From positions 1-64,000 of the forward strand of contig DATAWQ010000149.1 in the NCBI GenBank assembly GCA_036267135.1: a DNA stretch of 64,000 bases, written 5' to 3'. Positions 33,416-41,168 of the stretch are shown piece after piece. The stretch comes from PALSA-505 sp036267135 (lineage in GTDB: Bacteria; Actinomycetota; Actinomycetes; Streptosporangiales; Streptosporangiaceae). A program made the position numbers and the translations under genes. Every line of letters begins with the position of its first letter. The stretch's first letter is position 1. Below the pieces are notes generated by a model that did not search any database, had not been told where the DNA came from, and saw only the letters and a list, made by a program, of their open reading frames with translations.

Positions 33416-35881
33416 ATGGGCAAGGGGCAGGTTCGGGGGACCGGCGGATTGCGGCGGGGTCGGCCTGCGCTCATGGCGGTGGCGCTGGTGGTGACGGCGC
33501 TGACCGGGGCCGGGCAGGCGGCCGCGACGGCGCATCCCAAGGTCCGGGCGGGGCTGGCCGGGGTGATTTCGACCGTGGCGGGTGGTGTCGGCGGCCCGGG
33601 CACGGCCACCGGGGTGGCGATGGTCCCCTGTGGCGTATCGTTCGCCGACGGCCACTTGTACATCGGCACGGGCTCCGCGGTGCGGAAGATGAGCACGAGC
33701 AGCGACAGGCTGACCACCGCTGCGGGCACGGGCGTAACCGGGCAATTCGGCAATGGTGGCCCGGCCGCCAAGGCCTCGCTGAACGAGGCGTGCTCGGCCG
33801 GCGCCGACTCGTCCGGCAACCTGCTGATTGCCGACACCGACAACGAGTGGATCCGGGTGGTGGCGGCCAGCACCGGCAGCTTCTACGGCCAGGCGATGAC
33901 CTCCGGGCACATCTACACCGCGGCCGGTTCGGGGAAGGGAGGGTTCTCCGGCGACGGCGGCCCGGCCATCAGCGCCAAGCTCAACGCCCCGGAAAGCATG
34001 ACAGTGGACGGCGCGGGCAACCTGGTCATCGCCGACACCGGCAACCAGCGGGTCCGGGTGGTGGCGGCCACCACCGGGACGTTTTACGGCCAGGCGATGA
34101 CCGCCGGGGACATCTACACCGTGGCAGGCACCGGCGCCGCCGGGTTCTCCGGTGACGGCGGCCCGGCCACCGGCGCCGGACTCTTCGACCCATACCAGGT
34201 GGCGGTGGACGGCGCGGGCAACCTGGTCGTCGCCGACCTCGGCAACAACCGGGTCCGGGTGGTGGCGGCCAGCAGCGGCACTTTCTACGGCCAGGCGATG
34301 ACCGCCGGGGACATCTACACCGTGGCAGGCACCGGCGCCGCCGGGTACTCCGGCGATGATGGCCTGGCCACCGGCGCCGAGCTCAATTTCCCGTCCGGGG
34401 TCGCGGTGGACGCCGCGGGCAACCTGGTCATCGCCGACTCCGCTAACGAACGCGTGCGGGTGGTGGCGGCCACTACCGGGGCGTTTTACGGCCAGGCGAT
34501 GACCGCGGGCGGCATCTACACCGTGGCCGGCACCGGCACCGCCGGGTTCTCCGGGAGCGGCGGCGCCGCGACCAGCGCCGAGCTCAACGACCCGTCCGCA
34601 GTGGCGGTAGATGGCGCGGGCAATCTGGTCATCGCCGAAACCGGCAACAACCGGGTGCGAGTGGTGGCCGCCAGCACCGGCAGCTTCTACGGCAAGGCGA
34701 TGCACGCCGGGCGCATCTACGCCCTGGCCGGTTCCGGCAGTACGACGTTCTCCGGCGACAGCGCCGCCGCCGCGAGCGCAGAACTCTATGAACCGTCCGG
34801 GGTGGCGGTGGATGGCGCGGGCAACCTGGTCATCGCCGACACCGACAACCAGCGGGTCCGGGTGGTGGCGGCCAGCACCGGCGCCCTCTTTGGCCAGGCG
34901 ATGACCACCGGCCACATGTATACGATCGCCGGCACCGGCACCCTGGGGTTCTCTGGTGATGGCGGCCCGGCCACCAGCGCCGAGCTCTGGGGCCCGTCCG
35001 GGGTGGCGGTGGATGGCGCGGGCAACGTGGTCATCACCGACTCCTTCAACGACCGGGTCCGGGTGGTGGCGGCGACCACCGGGACGTTCTACGGCCAGCC
35101 GATGATCACCGGGGACATCTACACCGTGGCCGGGACCGGCGTCCTGGGGTTCTCCGGCGACGGCGGCCCGGCCACCGGCGCCGAACTCGACCGCCCCTCG
35201 GGGGTGGCGGTGGATGGCGCGGGCAACCTGGTCATCGCCGACACCGGCAACGAGCGGATCCGGGTGGTGGCCGCGACCACCGGGACGTTCTACGGCCAGC
35301 CGATGACCGCCGGCGACGTCTACACCGTGGCCGGGACCGGCACCGCCGGGTTCTCAGGGAGCGGTCAGCCAGCCATCGGCGCCGAGCTCAATCTCCCCTC
35401 GGGTGTGGCGATAGACGGAACGGGCAACCTGGTCATCGCCGACACCGAGAACAACCGGATACGGGTGGTGGCGGCCAGCACCGGCGCCCTCTACGGCCAG
35501 GCGATGACCACCGGGCACATCTACACCGTGGCCGGCACGGGAAAGAGGGGGGCTTCCGGCGACGGCGGCCCGGGCACCAGCGCCCAGCTCGCCGAACCGT
35601 CCGGGGTGGCGGTGGATGGCGCGGGCAACCTGGTCATCGCCGATTCCTTCAACGACCGGATCCGGGTGGTGGCGGCCAGCGCCGGCAGCTTCTACGGGCA
35701 GGCGATGACCGCGGGCGACATCTACACCGTGGCCGGAACCAGCACCCAGGGGTTTTCCGGCGACGGCGGCCCCGCCACCGGTGCCAGGCTCAACGAGCCG
35801 TCCGGGGTGGCGGTGGATGGTGCCGGCAACCTGGTCATCGCCGACACCGTCAGCAACCGGATCCGGGAGGTGACCGGCTGA
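33416..35881 (+). CDS. Secreted NHL-like beta-propeller repeat protein
   Basis: About 821 residues. A signal peptide (PALMAVALVVTALTGAGQAA, cleavage near residue 38) is followed by a repeat region that fills the protein. Each unit is about 67 residues and contains GNLVIADTGNxRVRVVAA, TGTFYGQAMTAGDIYTVAGT and GFSGDGGPATGAEL. Eleven GNL(V/L)IADT-type cores can be counted, which would make one long or two six-bladed NHL propellers. Such proteins act as extracellular binding scaffolds. The ATG at 33416 has GGGAGG at good spacing; the longer upstream frame is not coding. The units are also close at DNA level (201-bp period), so copy number may vary or be assembly-sensitive. Confidence 0.87.
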   Translation: MGKGQVRGTGGLRRGRPALMAVALVVTALTGAGQAAATAHPKVRAGLAGVISTVAGGVGGPGTATGVAMVPCGVSFADGHLYIGTGSAVRKMSTSSDRLTTAAGTGVTGQFGNGGPAAKASLNEACSAGADSSGNLLIADTDNEWIRVVAASTGSFYGQAMTSGHIYTAAGSGKGGFSGDGGPAISAKLNAPESMTVDGAGNLVIADTGNQRVRVVAATTGTFYGQAMTAGDIYTVAGTGAAGFSGDGGPATGAGLFDPYQVAVDGAGNLVVADLGNNRVRVVAASSGTFYGQAMTAGDIYTVAGTGAAGYSGDDGLATGAELNFPSGVAVDAAGNLVIADSANERVRVVAATTGAFYGQAMTAGGIYTVAGTGTAGFSGSGGAATSAELNDPSAVAVDGAGNLVIAETGNNRVRVVAASTGSFYGKAMHAGRIYALAGSGSTTFSGDSAAAASAELYEPSGVAVDGAGNLVIADTDNQRVRVVAASTGALFGQAMTTGHMYTIAGTGTLGFSGDGGPATSAELWGPSGVAVDGAGNVVITDSFNDRVRVVAATTGTFYGQPMITGDIYTVAGTGVLGFSGDGGPATGAELDRPSGVAVDGAGNLVIADTGNERIRVVAATTGTFYGQPMTAGDVYTVAGTGTAGFSGSGQPAIGAELNLPSGVAIDGTGNLVIADTENNRIRVVAASTGALYGQAMTTGHIYTVAGTGKRGASGDGGPGTSAQLAEPSGVAVDGAGNLVIADSFNDRIRVVAASAGSFYGQAMTAGDIYTVAGTSTQGFSGDGGPATGARLNEPSGVAVDGAGNLVIADTVSNRIREVTG
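33813..35875. repeat. 201-bp tandem repeat array coding the NHL units
   Basis: The core ggcaacctggtcatcgcc and flanks recur about every 201 bp (for example at 34017, 34218 and 34419, continuing to about 35830), with gtggcggtggatggcgcggg as the best conserved 20-mer. The long antisense ORF here (33365-34915) is a by-product of the repeat. Confidence 0.9.
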
Positions 35882-35936
35882 GGCCGCCGGGAGCAACCGG
35901 CCCGGAGGCGCGCCCCGGTTCGCCGAGACCGAACAG

Positions 35937-36968
35937 TCAGGAGTGGGAGGGGCTGGGCCTGGCGGTCTTGCCGAGGTGACCGGGCTTGCCGTGCTTGCCC
36001 CCCGGGCCCGTCACGTTGAGCGTGGCCGAGGTCGTCCGCAGGAGCTGGGGGAGCTTGCTCAGCTCCTTGGCGAAGTTGGCCTTGAACTCCCGGACCGCGG
36101 TGTTGAGCGCCTGCTGGTTGGCGGTGATGAACTGCTGCTCGTAGCTGTCCTGAATGGCGAAGTAGATGCCCCCTAGGTCCGTGGACAGCGTGCAGTTGGC
36201 ATCGGTCACGGCCGCGGCGATCTGCGCCCGGTTCGTCGCGGCGGACGGCTGGACCGGGGCCGATTGGGGAGTTGTCGGCCCCAGGCCGGCGGCGGTGAGC
36301 TGTTGCTGCCAAATTGTGTTCGGCTGGACGGCGTCGTAGCCGTTCCTGGCCATACAAGCCGACCAGGCCTGCGCCGCCCTGGTGAGGTCGGAGTCCTGGA
36401 CCACGTCGTCGCTGACCTCGTTGTTCATGGTCTCGATACCGGCCGTCGATCCGGCGAACTGCGCGTTGTTGAACGCCTGGACGATGTTGAAGCACTTGTT
36501 GACGGCGGACTGGGCCGCGGCGGGCATGGTGGCGGGCGAGCCGAGCGAGGCGTCATTCTCGTCCGGGCCGTCGGATTCCGGGGCGTTGAAGCCGTACTGC
36601 TGGGCCAGCGCGGCCCCGATGTAGCCCCACGGCCCGAACGGCTGCGGGAACCCCATGCCCCGGTTCGCGCGCACCGGGAACGGCGTGCTGTTCGCGTACT
36701 GGCTGTACCCCGCGTCGTTCATGCACGCGGTGTGCAGGGCGGCGTAGGTGTCGCCGGGGGCCAGCCCGTCGTTGGCGGCCGCGCCGAGATCGAAGTAGGG
36801 CGTCAAGGGCTCGCTGTCCAGAGCCGCTGCCTCTGAGGCGGGGGCCGGTGGCTTGTTGATGGCGGGCTTCGTCACGGTGGAGACGGGGCCCTTATGCGGG
36901 GCGGCGGTGCACGCGGTGAGGGCCGCGCAGCAGCCCGCCAGGAGGCAGAGGCCGGTGCGGATGCGCAT
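35937..36968 (-). CDS. ABC cassette 2: secreted lipoprotein with CMxxxGY motifs
   Basis: A 343-residue lipoprotein with signal peptide MRIRTGLCLLAGCCAALTAC and lipobox LTAC. The body carries HTACMNDAGYSQY and WSACMARNGYDAV, the same CMxxxGY pair as the cassette 1 lipoprotein, and a later Cys in DANCTLSTDLGG; the tail is Gly/Lys-rich. ATG 36968 has AAAGGAATC 8 bp upstream; ATG 36998 overlaps the permease stop (ATGA) and would add ten residues before the signal peptide. Last gene of the cassette, convergent with the NHL gene. Unknown function; likely extracellular partner of the exporter. Confidence 0.8.
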   Translation of the reverse strand: MRIRTGLCLLAGCCAALTACTAAPHKGPVSTVTKPAINKPPAPASEAAALDSEPLTPYFDLGAAANDGLAPGDTYAALHTACMNDAGYSQYANSTPFPVRANRGMGFPQPFGPWGYIGAALAQQYGFNAPESDGPDENDASLGSPATMPAAAQSAVNKCFNIVQAFNNAQFAGSTAGIETMNNEVSDDVVQDSDLTRAAQAWSACMARNGYDAVQPNTIWQQQLTAAGLGPTTPQSAPVQPSAATNRAQIAAAVTDANCTLSTDLGGIYFAIQDSYEQQFITANQQALNTAVREFKANFAKELSKLPQLLRTTSATLNVTGPGGKHGKPGHLGKTARPSPSHS

Positions 36969-36994
36969 CAGGCTGATTCCTTTCACGTGATCTC

Positions 36995-38272
36995 TCATGC
37001 GTGCCGCAGCGCCGCCAGCGGGCTGATCCTGGCCGCGCGCAGTGCCGGGTAGGAACCCGCCAGCAGGCCGACGACGGTGCCGATCAGGGGAGCGGGCAGG
37101 GTGTAGACCGGATTCAGCACCGCGGTCCAGTCCTTGGCCGCCGCAAAGATCACCACGACCGCGACACCCAGGCAGGTGCCGATCAGGCCGCCGAGCGTGC
37201 CGAGCGTGGTGGACTCCGTCAGGAACTGCGCGGCAATGTGGCGTGGCCGGGCGCCCACGGCGCGGCGCAAGCCGATCTCCTCGGTGCGCTCGAGCACGGC
37301 GACCAGCGTCGTGTTCGCGATGCCGACCGCCCCGATCAGCAGGCTGATCAGCGCGAGGACCAGGAACAGGCCGGCCAGGTCGCCGTTCACCTCGCTCTGC
37401 AGGCTCTGCGGGCTGGGCGGGGAGTTCACCACCAGCCGGCTGGGGTCGGTGGGCAGTTCGGCGGCGGCGATCTGCCTGGCCACCGACTGGGCCGCGCCGG
37501 TCCTGGTCGCGACCAGCATCTGAGCCTCTTCCTGGGTCCCGATGCCTGGCTCGGGGTTGCCGTAGTCGGCCAGGGCGGTGTCCTCCGGAATCAGCATCGC
37601 GCTCTCGTCCGTGACCACCCGCTGCGCGGAGCTGTAGACGCCGACCACCGTGTAAGCGACGCCGTTGACGAACACGGCGGGATGGCTGGGCAGGCGCGCG
37701 GCGGAGATGTCCAGCGCGGCGGCCGTGGCGGTGTCGATCACCGCGACGTGCTGGCTGGTGTCGTTCTCGTACCTGCTCAGCGGGGAGCCCGCGACCATCG
37801 AGAGCCCCATCGCCCGCACCGCGCCAGGGGAGGCGGCCAGCAGGCTGACCGTCTGCGACGAGGGGGCGGACAGCGCGAGCGAGCCGGTGACCGGCAGGTT
37901 CTCGCCGTCGGGAAGGGCAACCGGCCACCACACCCCGGCCGCGACCACCCCGTGGATGTGGTCGGCGACCGCGTCCGCGTCGGCCGGGAAGCCGATGGCG
38001 GGATTGGTACCCGGCGCCGCCACATTGTTGGCCGGGCCGTTGTCCTGCACGGTCACCGTGGTGTCCTCGAGGACCGAGAACTGGTGGGAGATCTGGCCGG
38101 CCCCGGTGGCGGTCAGACCGAGCACGGCCACGAAGGCGCCGACGCCGAGGATCGTGCCGATCATGGTCAGCACGGCCCGGCCGGGCCGCTGCACGATGCC
38201 GGCGAACGACTCGGTGGCGGCGTCCCGCGCGGCCAGCCGGGGCGGCGGCAGGCCGGTGGCCGAGCTACGCAC
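36995..38272 (-). CDS. ABC cassette 2: FtsX/MacB-type permease
   Basis: A 425-residue permease with the same plan as its cassette 1 counterpart: TM1 (AVLTMIGTILGVGAFVAVLG), MacB-PCD domain, three C-terminal TMs (FLVLALISLLIGAVGIANTT, LGGLIGTCLGVAVVVIFAA, LIGTVVGLLAGSYPALRAA) and LERTEEIGLRRAVGARPRHI. It ends in ISPLAALRHA. The start is GTG 38272, with GAGG six bases upstream and an overlap with the ATPase 3' end. Similarity to the cassette 1 permease extends over the full length. Confidence 0.9.
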   Translation of the reverse strand: MRSSATGLPPPRLAARDAATESFAGIVQRPGRAVLTMIGTILGVGAFVAVLGLTATGAGQISHQFSVLEDTTVTVQDNGPANNVAAPGTNPAIGFPADADAVADHIHGVVAAGVWWPVALPDGENLPVTGSLALSAPSSQTVSLLAASPGAVRAMGLSMVAGSPLSRYENDTSQHVAVIDTATAAALDISAARLPSHPAVFVNGVAYTVVGVYSSAQRVVTDESAMLIPEDTALADYGNPEPGIGTQEEAQMLVATRTGAAQSVARQIAAAELPTDPSRLVVNSPPSPQSLQSEVNGDLAGLFLVLALISLLIGAVGIANTTLVAVLERTEEIGLRRAVGARPRHIAAQFLTESTTLGTLGGLIGTCLGVAVVVIFAAAKDWTAVLNPVYTLPAPLIGTVVGLLAGSYPALRAARISPLAALRHA

Positions 38273-38957
38273 GGTCGGCCTCGATCCGTTCGGACAGCAG
38301 CCCGTCGCTGATCGCGATCGTCCGGCCGGCGTGGGCGGCCACACTTGGGTCGTGCGTGATCACCACGATCGTGAAGCCGGACGCGTTGAGCTGGTCCAGC
38401 AGCGCCATGATCGCGGCCGCGGTGCGCGAGTCCAGATTCCCGGTCGGCTCGTCGCACAGCACCAGGCTCGGCCGGTTCACCAGCGCCCGCGCTATCGCGA
38501 CCCGCTGGCACTCCCCGCCGGACAGCGTGATGGGCAGCGCATCCATCCGGTGCCCGAGCCCGACCGCGTCGAGTGCGTCTACCCCCGCCTGCAGGCGGCC
38601 GCCGCGCGGGGTCTGGTTGTACAGCTCGGCGAGCAGCACGTTCTCCAGCGCTGTCCGGTAGGGCAGCAGGTGGAACGCCTGGAAGACGAAGCCGATCCGC
38701 CTGCCGCGCAGCGCGGACCGGTCCCGGTCGTTCAGCGTGCTCGTGTCCAGGCCGTCCAGGAGATAGCTGCCCGCGGTGGGGGAGTCGAGCAGGCCGAGCA
38801 GGTGCAGCAGAGTCGACTTGCCCGATCCGGACGGCCCGGTGATCGCGACATAGTGGCCGGCCCCGATCACCAGGTCGGCGGGGCGCAGCGCGGGCACCGG
38901 CGGCGCTCCCGGGTAGGTGCGGGCCAGGCCACGCAACTCGATAGCCGGCGTGGTCAT
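38265..38957 (-). CDS. ABC cassette 2: MacB/LolD-type ATP-binding protein
   Basis: A 230-residue ATPase: Walker A GPSGSGKST, FVFQAFHLLPYRTALENVLL, signature LSGGECQRVAIARAL (Cys in place of the usual Arg/Gln at the fifth position), Walker B LVLCDEPTGNLD, H-loop VITHDPSV. It shares the N-terminal 'Y.GAPPVPALRPADLVI' layout with cassette 1. ATG 38957 overlaps the adaptor stop (TGATG). Confidence 0.93.
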   Translation of the reverse strand: MTTPAIELRGLARTYPGAPPVPALRPADLVIGAGHYVAITGPSGSGKSTLLHLLGLLDSPTAGSYLLDGLDTSTLNDRDRSALRGRRIGFVFQAFHLLPYRTALENVLLAELYNQTPRGGRLQAGVDALDAVGLGHRMDALPITLSGGECQRVAIARALVNRPSLVLCDEPTGNLDSRTAAAIMALLDQLNASGFTIVVITHDPSVAAHAGRTIAISDGLLSERIEADRA

Positions 38958-40423
38958 CAGCCGCTCACCACCACATGGTCGCCGGCCGCCAGCGCCCGGG
39001 AGGACGCTGGGGTCACCTGGACGTAACCGTTGTCGGAGATGCCCGGCGTCACCGTGACGTTGGTCTGCTTCCCGTGCGCGCCCACCACGGTCACGTAGCT
39101 CCGGCCGGAGGCCGTGGTGACGATCGCCGCCACCGGCACCGCGAGCACCGGCCCCTCGGTCTGCCCGGTCTGGACGGTGATCAGCACGTTCTCGCCGTTC
39201 AGCGCCGCGGCCAGTGGCTTGGACGGACGCACGGTCAGCGGGACGAACGGTGTCGCGCCCGAGTTGCCCGCACCGCCGCCCGATCCGGCGGCCCCGGAAG
39301 TCCCAGAAGTCCCAGAAGTCCCAGACGACCCGGACGACCCGGTGGACCCGGTAGACCCGGTGGACCCGGAGCCGGCGGACCCGGTAGAGCCCGCCGCCCC
39401 CGAGCCGCCCCCGATGTCCACCACCGCCCCGGTCGGCGCCGTGAGGGTCGCCGTGCCCAGGTCGGACACGGTGCCGCTGGCATGGATGCCGGTCACCTCG
39501 TCGTAGATCGTCACCTTCAGGCCCGACTTCACCTGGCCGTCGTAGGCCGGCGGCAGTTCACCGGTCAGCGCCAGCGACCCGCGGGGGGCGAGTTCGAGGA
39601 ACGGCTGGCCGGGCTGCTGGCCGGTCGCGCCGTTGACCGCGACGACGGTGGCGGGCAGCGAGGGCAGGAACACAACGTCCACCATGGGCACGCCACCCGT
39701 GGACGGCGGGGTGTAGCCGAGATGCTCGTAGTACAGGGCCACGGCGTCCTCGGTGGCCGCGCCGAAGTAGCCGGGGGTGTCGCCGCCGTCGTAGAACCCG
39801 AGCGACGTGAGGGCCTTCTGCAGTTCGGTCACGTCCGGCCCGGTCTCGCCCGGCGTCAGGTCCCGCCACGCGGGCACAGGCCCGGTGAGCGCGAACATCG
39901 GCTCGCCGTCGATCTCGGCCAGTTCCTTGCCGTTGGTGATCGTGTCACCGGCGGCGACCTCCAGCTTGGAGATGTAGACGGCCCCGCCGCCGGTGTCCGG
40001 TGAGGTCCCATCGTCGGACGCCCCCTGGTCAGCGCCCGACGAAGCGGACGAATCCGACGATGGGGCGTTCGCGTACAAGTCGTACTGCGTGGACGGGTAC
40101 ACGTTGCCGCGCATCTGGATCGATGAGGTGAGGACCTGGGAGACGACCGTGCCCGTGGTCAGCGTGGGGGACGGGGCCGCGGTGTCGGCGGCCAGTTGCT
40201 GTGGTGACTTCACGAACGAGGCGCCGATCAGTCCGCCGCCGGCCAGCAAGGCCGCCGCCAGTCCCACCCCGAGCAGCACGCGTCGCCGCCGAGTGAGCCG
40301 CGATCCGCGCGTCGCCCGGCCGCGGCCTCCGCCGCCTTGTCCGCTCTGCGTGGCCGGGGAGCCAAGTTGTGTCACGGAATCCTCCGGTGCTTCGCCTGCT
40401 GCCGAGGACCCGGGGAACGACAT
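38957..40423 (-). CDS. ABC cassette 2: membrane adaptor with peptidoglycan-binding domain
   Basis: A 488-residue adaptor. Basic N-terminus, one TM (about 52-75, VLLGVGLAAALLAGGGLIGA), first beta domain, PG_binding_1-like insert (TPGETGPDVTELQKALTSLG then YFGAATEDAVALYYEHLGY), and a C-terminal barrel split by a low-complexity linker of Gly/Ser/Thr triplets (GSTGSTGSTGSSGSSGTSGT) from a 9-bp DNA repeat. The last part (VLAVPVAAIVTTASG, VTVTPGISDNGYVQVTPASS) is MacA-like. ATG 40423 is chosen; the frame upstream has no coding character. First gene of cassette 2. Confidence 0.85.
   Translation of the reverse strand: MSFPGSSAAGEAPEDSVTQLGSPATQSGQGGGGRGRATRGSRLTRRRRVLLGVGLAAALLAGGGLIGASFVKSPQQLAADTAAPSPTLTTGTVVSQVLTSSIQMRGNVYPSTQYDLYANAPSSDSSASSGADQGASDDGTSPDTGGGAVYISKLEVAAGDTITNGKELAEIDGEPMFALTGPVPAWRDLTPGETGPDVTELQKALTSLGFYDGGDTPGYFGAATEDAVALYYEHLGYTPPSTGGVPMVDVVFLPSLPATVVAVNGATGQQPGQPFLELAPRGSLALTGELPPAYDGQVKSGLKVTIYDEVTGIHASGTVSDLGTATLTAPTGAVVDIGGGSGAAGSTGSAGSGSTGSTGSTGSSGSSGTSGTSGTSGAAGSGGGAGNSGATPFVPLTVRPSKPLAAALNGENVLITVQTGQTEGPVLAVPVAAIVTTASGRSYVTVVGAHGKQTNVTVTPGISDNGYVQVTPASSRALAAGDHVVVSG
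39297..39385. repeat. 9-bp tandem repeats coding the adaptor linker
   Basis: Runs of agtcccaga (three units near 39300) and gacccggtg-type units (five or more, 39330-39370) encode alternating Gly-Ser/Thr triplets on the minus strand. Confidence 0.8.
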
Positions 40424-40729
40424 TCGGACGCCGCCTGGCCCGGGCCTAGGCCAACCTTTCACCGGGGCGTTCAGGCCCGCGCGTGAGCCGCGTGTGAGTT
40501 TCGTGTCAACTGCGGCGGCCAGCGGAACAGTGGCTACGCGGCCCGGCGGGGGGTGGACGCCTTGACCCAGGGCCGCGGCCAGCCCACTCCAGGTCACTAA
40601 CGCCACCCGCGCTGGATTAAGTCACACAGGTCGCGGGAAATCCTTCTCCGGCATAGCGCGCCTAAATGTCATCGCATGGCGGTGGCGTGCGGGTAACAAG
40701 GAATCACCCGGCATTTACCGGTGCAGAAT
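40424..40729. promoter_or_regulatory. Upstream region of cassette 2 with three 11-bp-spaced half-sites
   Basis: A 306-bp region without a gene. CGTGAG (40482), TGTGAG (40493) and TGTCAA (40504) are spaced exactly 11 bp apart, 60-85 bp before the adaptor start, which fits a PhoB/OmpR-type response regulator binding three turns in a row. On the minus strand the last half-site reads TTGACA, a possible -35 box. Which regulator binds is unknown. Confidence 0.45.
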
Positions 40730-41020
40730 CTAGCGGGCAGCCAGGACGTCGGCGATCTTTTTCGCCGCCCCGGTCGGATCCTCGGTGTCGTGCAGCACCT
40801 CGCCCCAGGACCAGCGGTAGTACCAGCGCAACCGGCCATCCGTGTCGTTGGCGGGCATACAGTCGATACTTTCCGCGAGCATCATCGCACCCGGCATAAA
40901 AACATGCAGAACGGCCGGATAGGCCATCTTCACCGTGGCCGGGAGGCCTCTGCTGTCCAGCGCTGTGGCCAGCCTGTGCAAGTGGTATGTGCGCGCATGA
41001 TCTGGTGCGTCGCGTTTCAT
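40730..41020 (-). CDS. Small protein of unknown function
   Basis: A 96-residue protein, MKRDAPDHARTYHLHRLATA at the N-terminus and RWYYRWSWGEVLHDTEDPTG near the C-terminus. I do not recognise the family; the Trp/Tyr-rich strand and His/Arg helix look like a compact soluble domain. AGGGGAC lies four bases before ATG 41020, and codon use is high in GC3. The longer frame running upstream is not coding. It may be part of the region upstream of cassette 2. Confidence 0.65.
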   Translation of the reverse strand: MKRDAPDHARTYHLHRLATALDSRGLPATVKMAYPAVLHVFMPGAMMLAESIDCMPANDTDGRLRWYYRWSWGEVLHDTEDPTGAAKKIADVLAAR

Positions 41021-41168
41021 GTCCCCTGCCTTATCCAGTCGGCCTATTCTCCACGTCGCCCGGACCCCTTTGTCAACCGTTGCGGCGCGATGAATACGCC
41101 CGGGCGGGCAGCAGCAGGCGCCGCTGGGTGTCCCCAGCGGCGCCTGCCAGGTGGTGCTGGTTCGGCCG

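Noticed and set aside
33365..34915. 516-residue minus-strand ORF in the NHL repeat region
   Set aside because: It is the repetitive antisense of the secreted NHL protein; the repeat keeps the frame open.
33813..35875. Possible CRISPR-like array
   Set aside because: The 201-bp units are coding, contiguous and without unique spacers.
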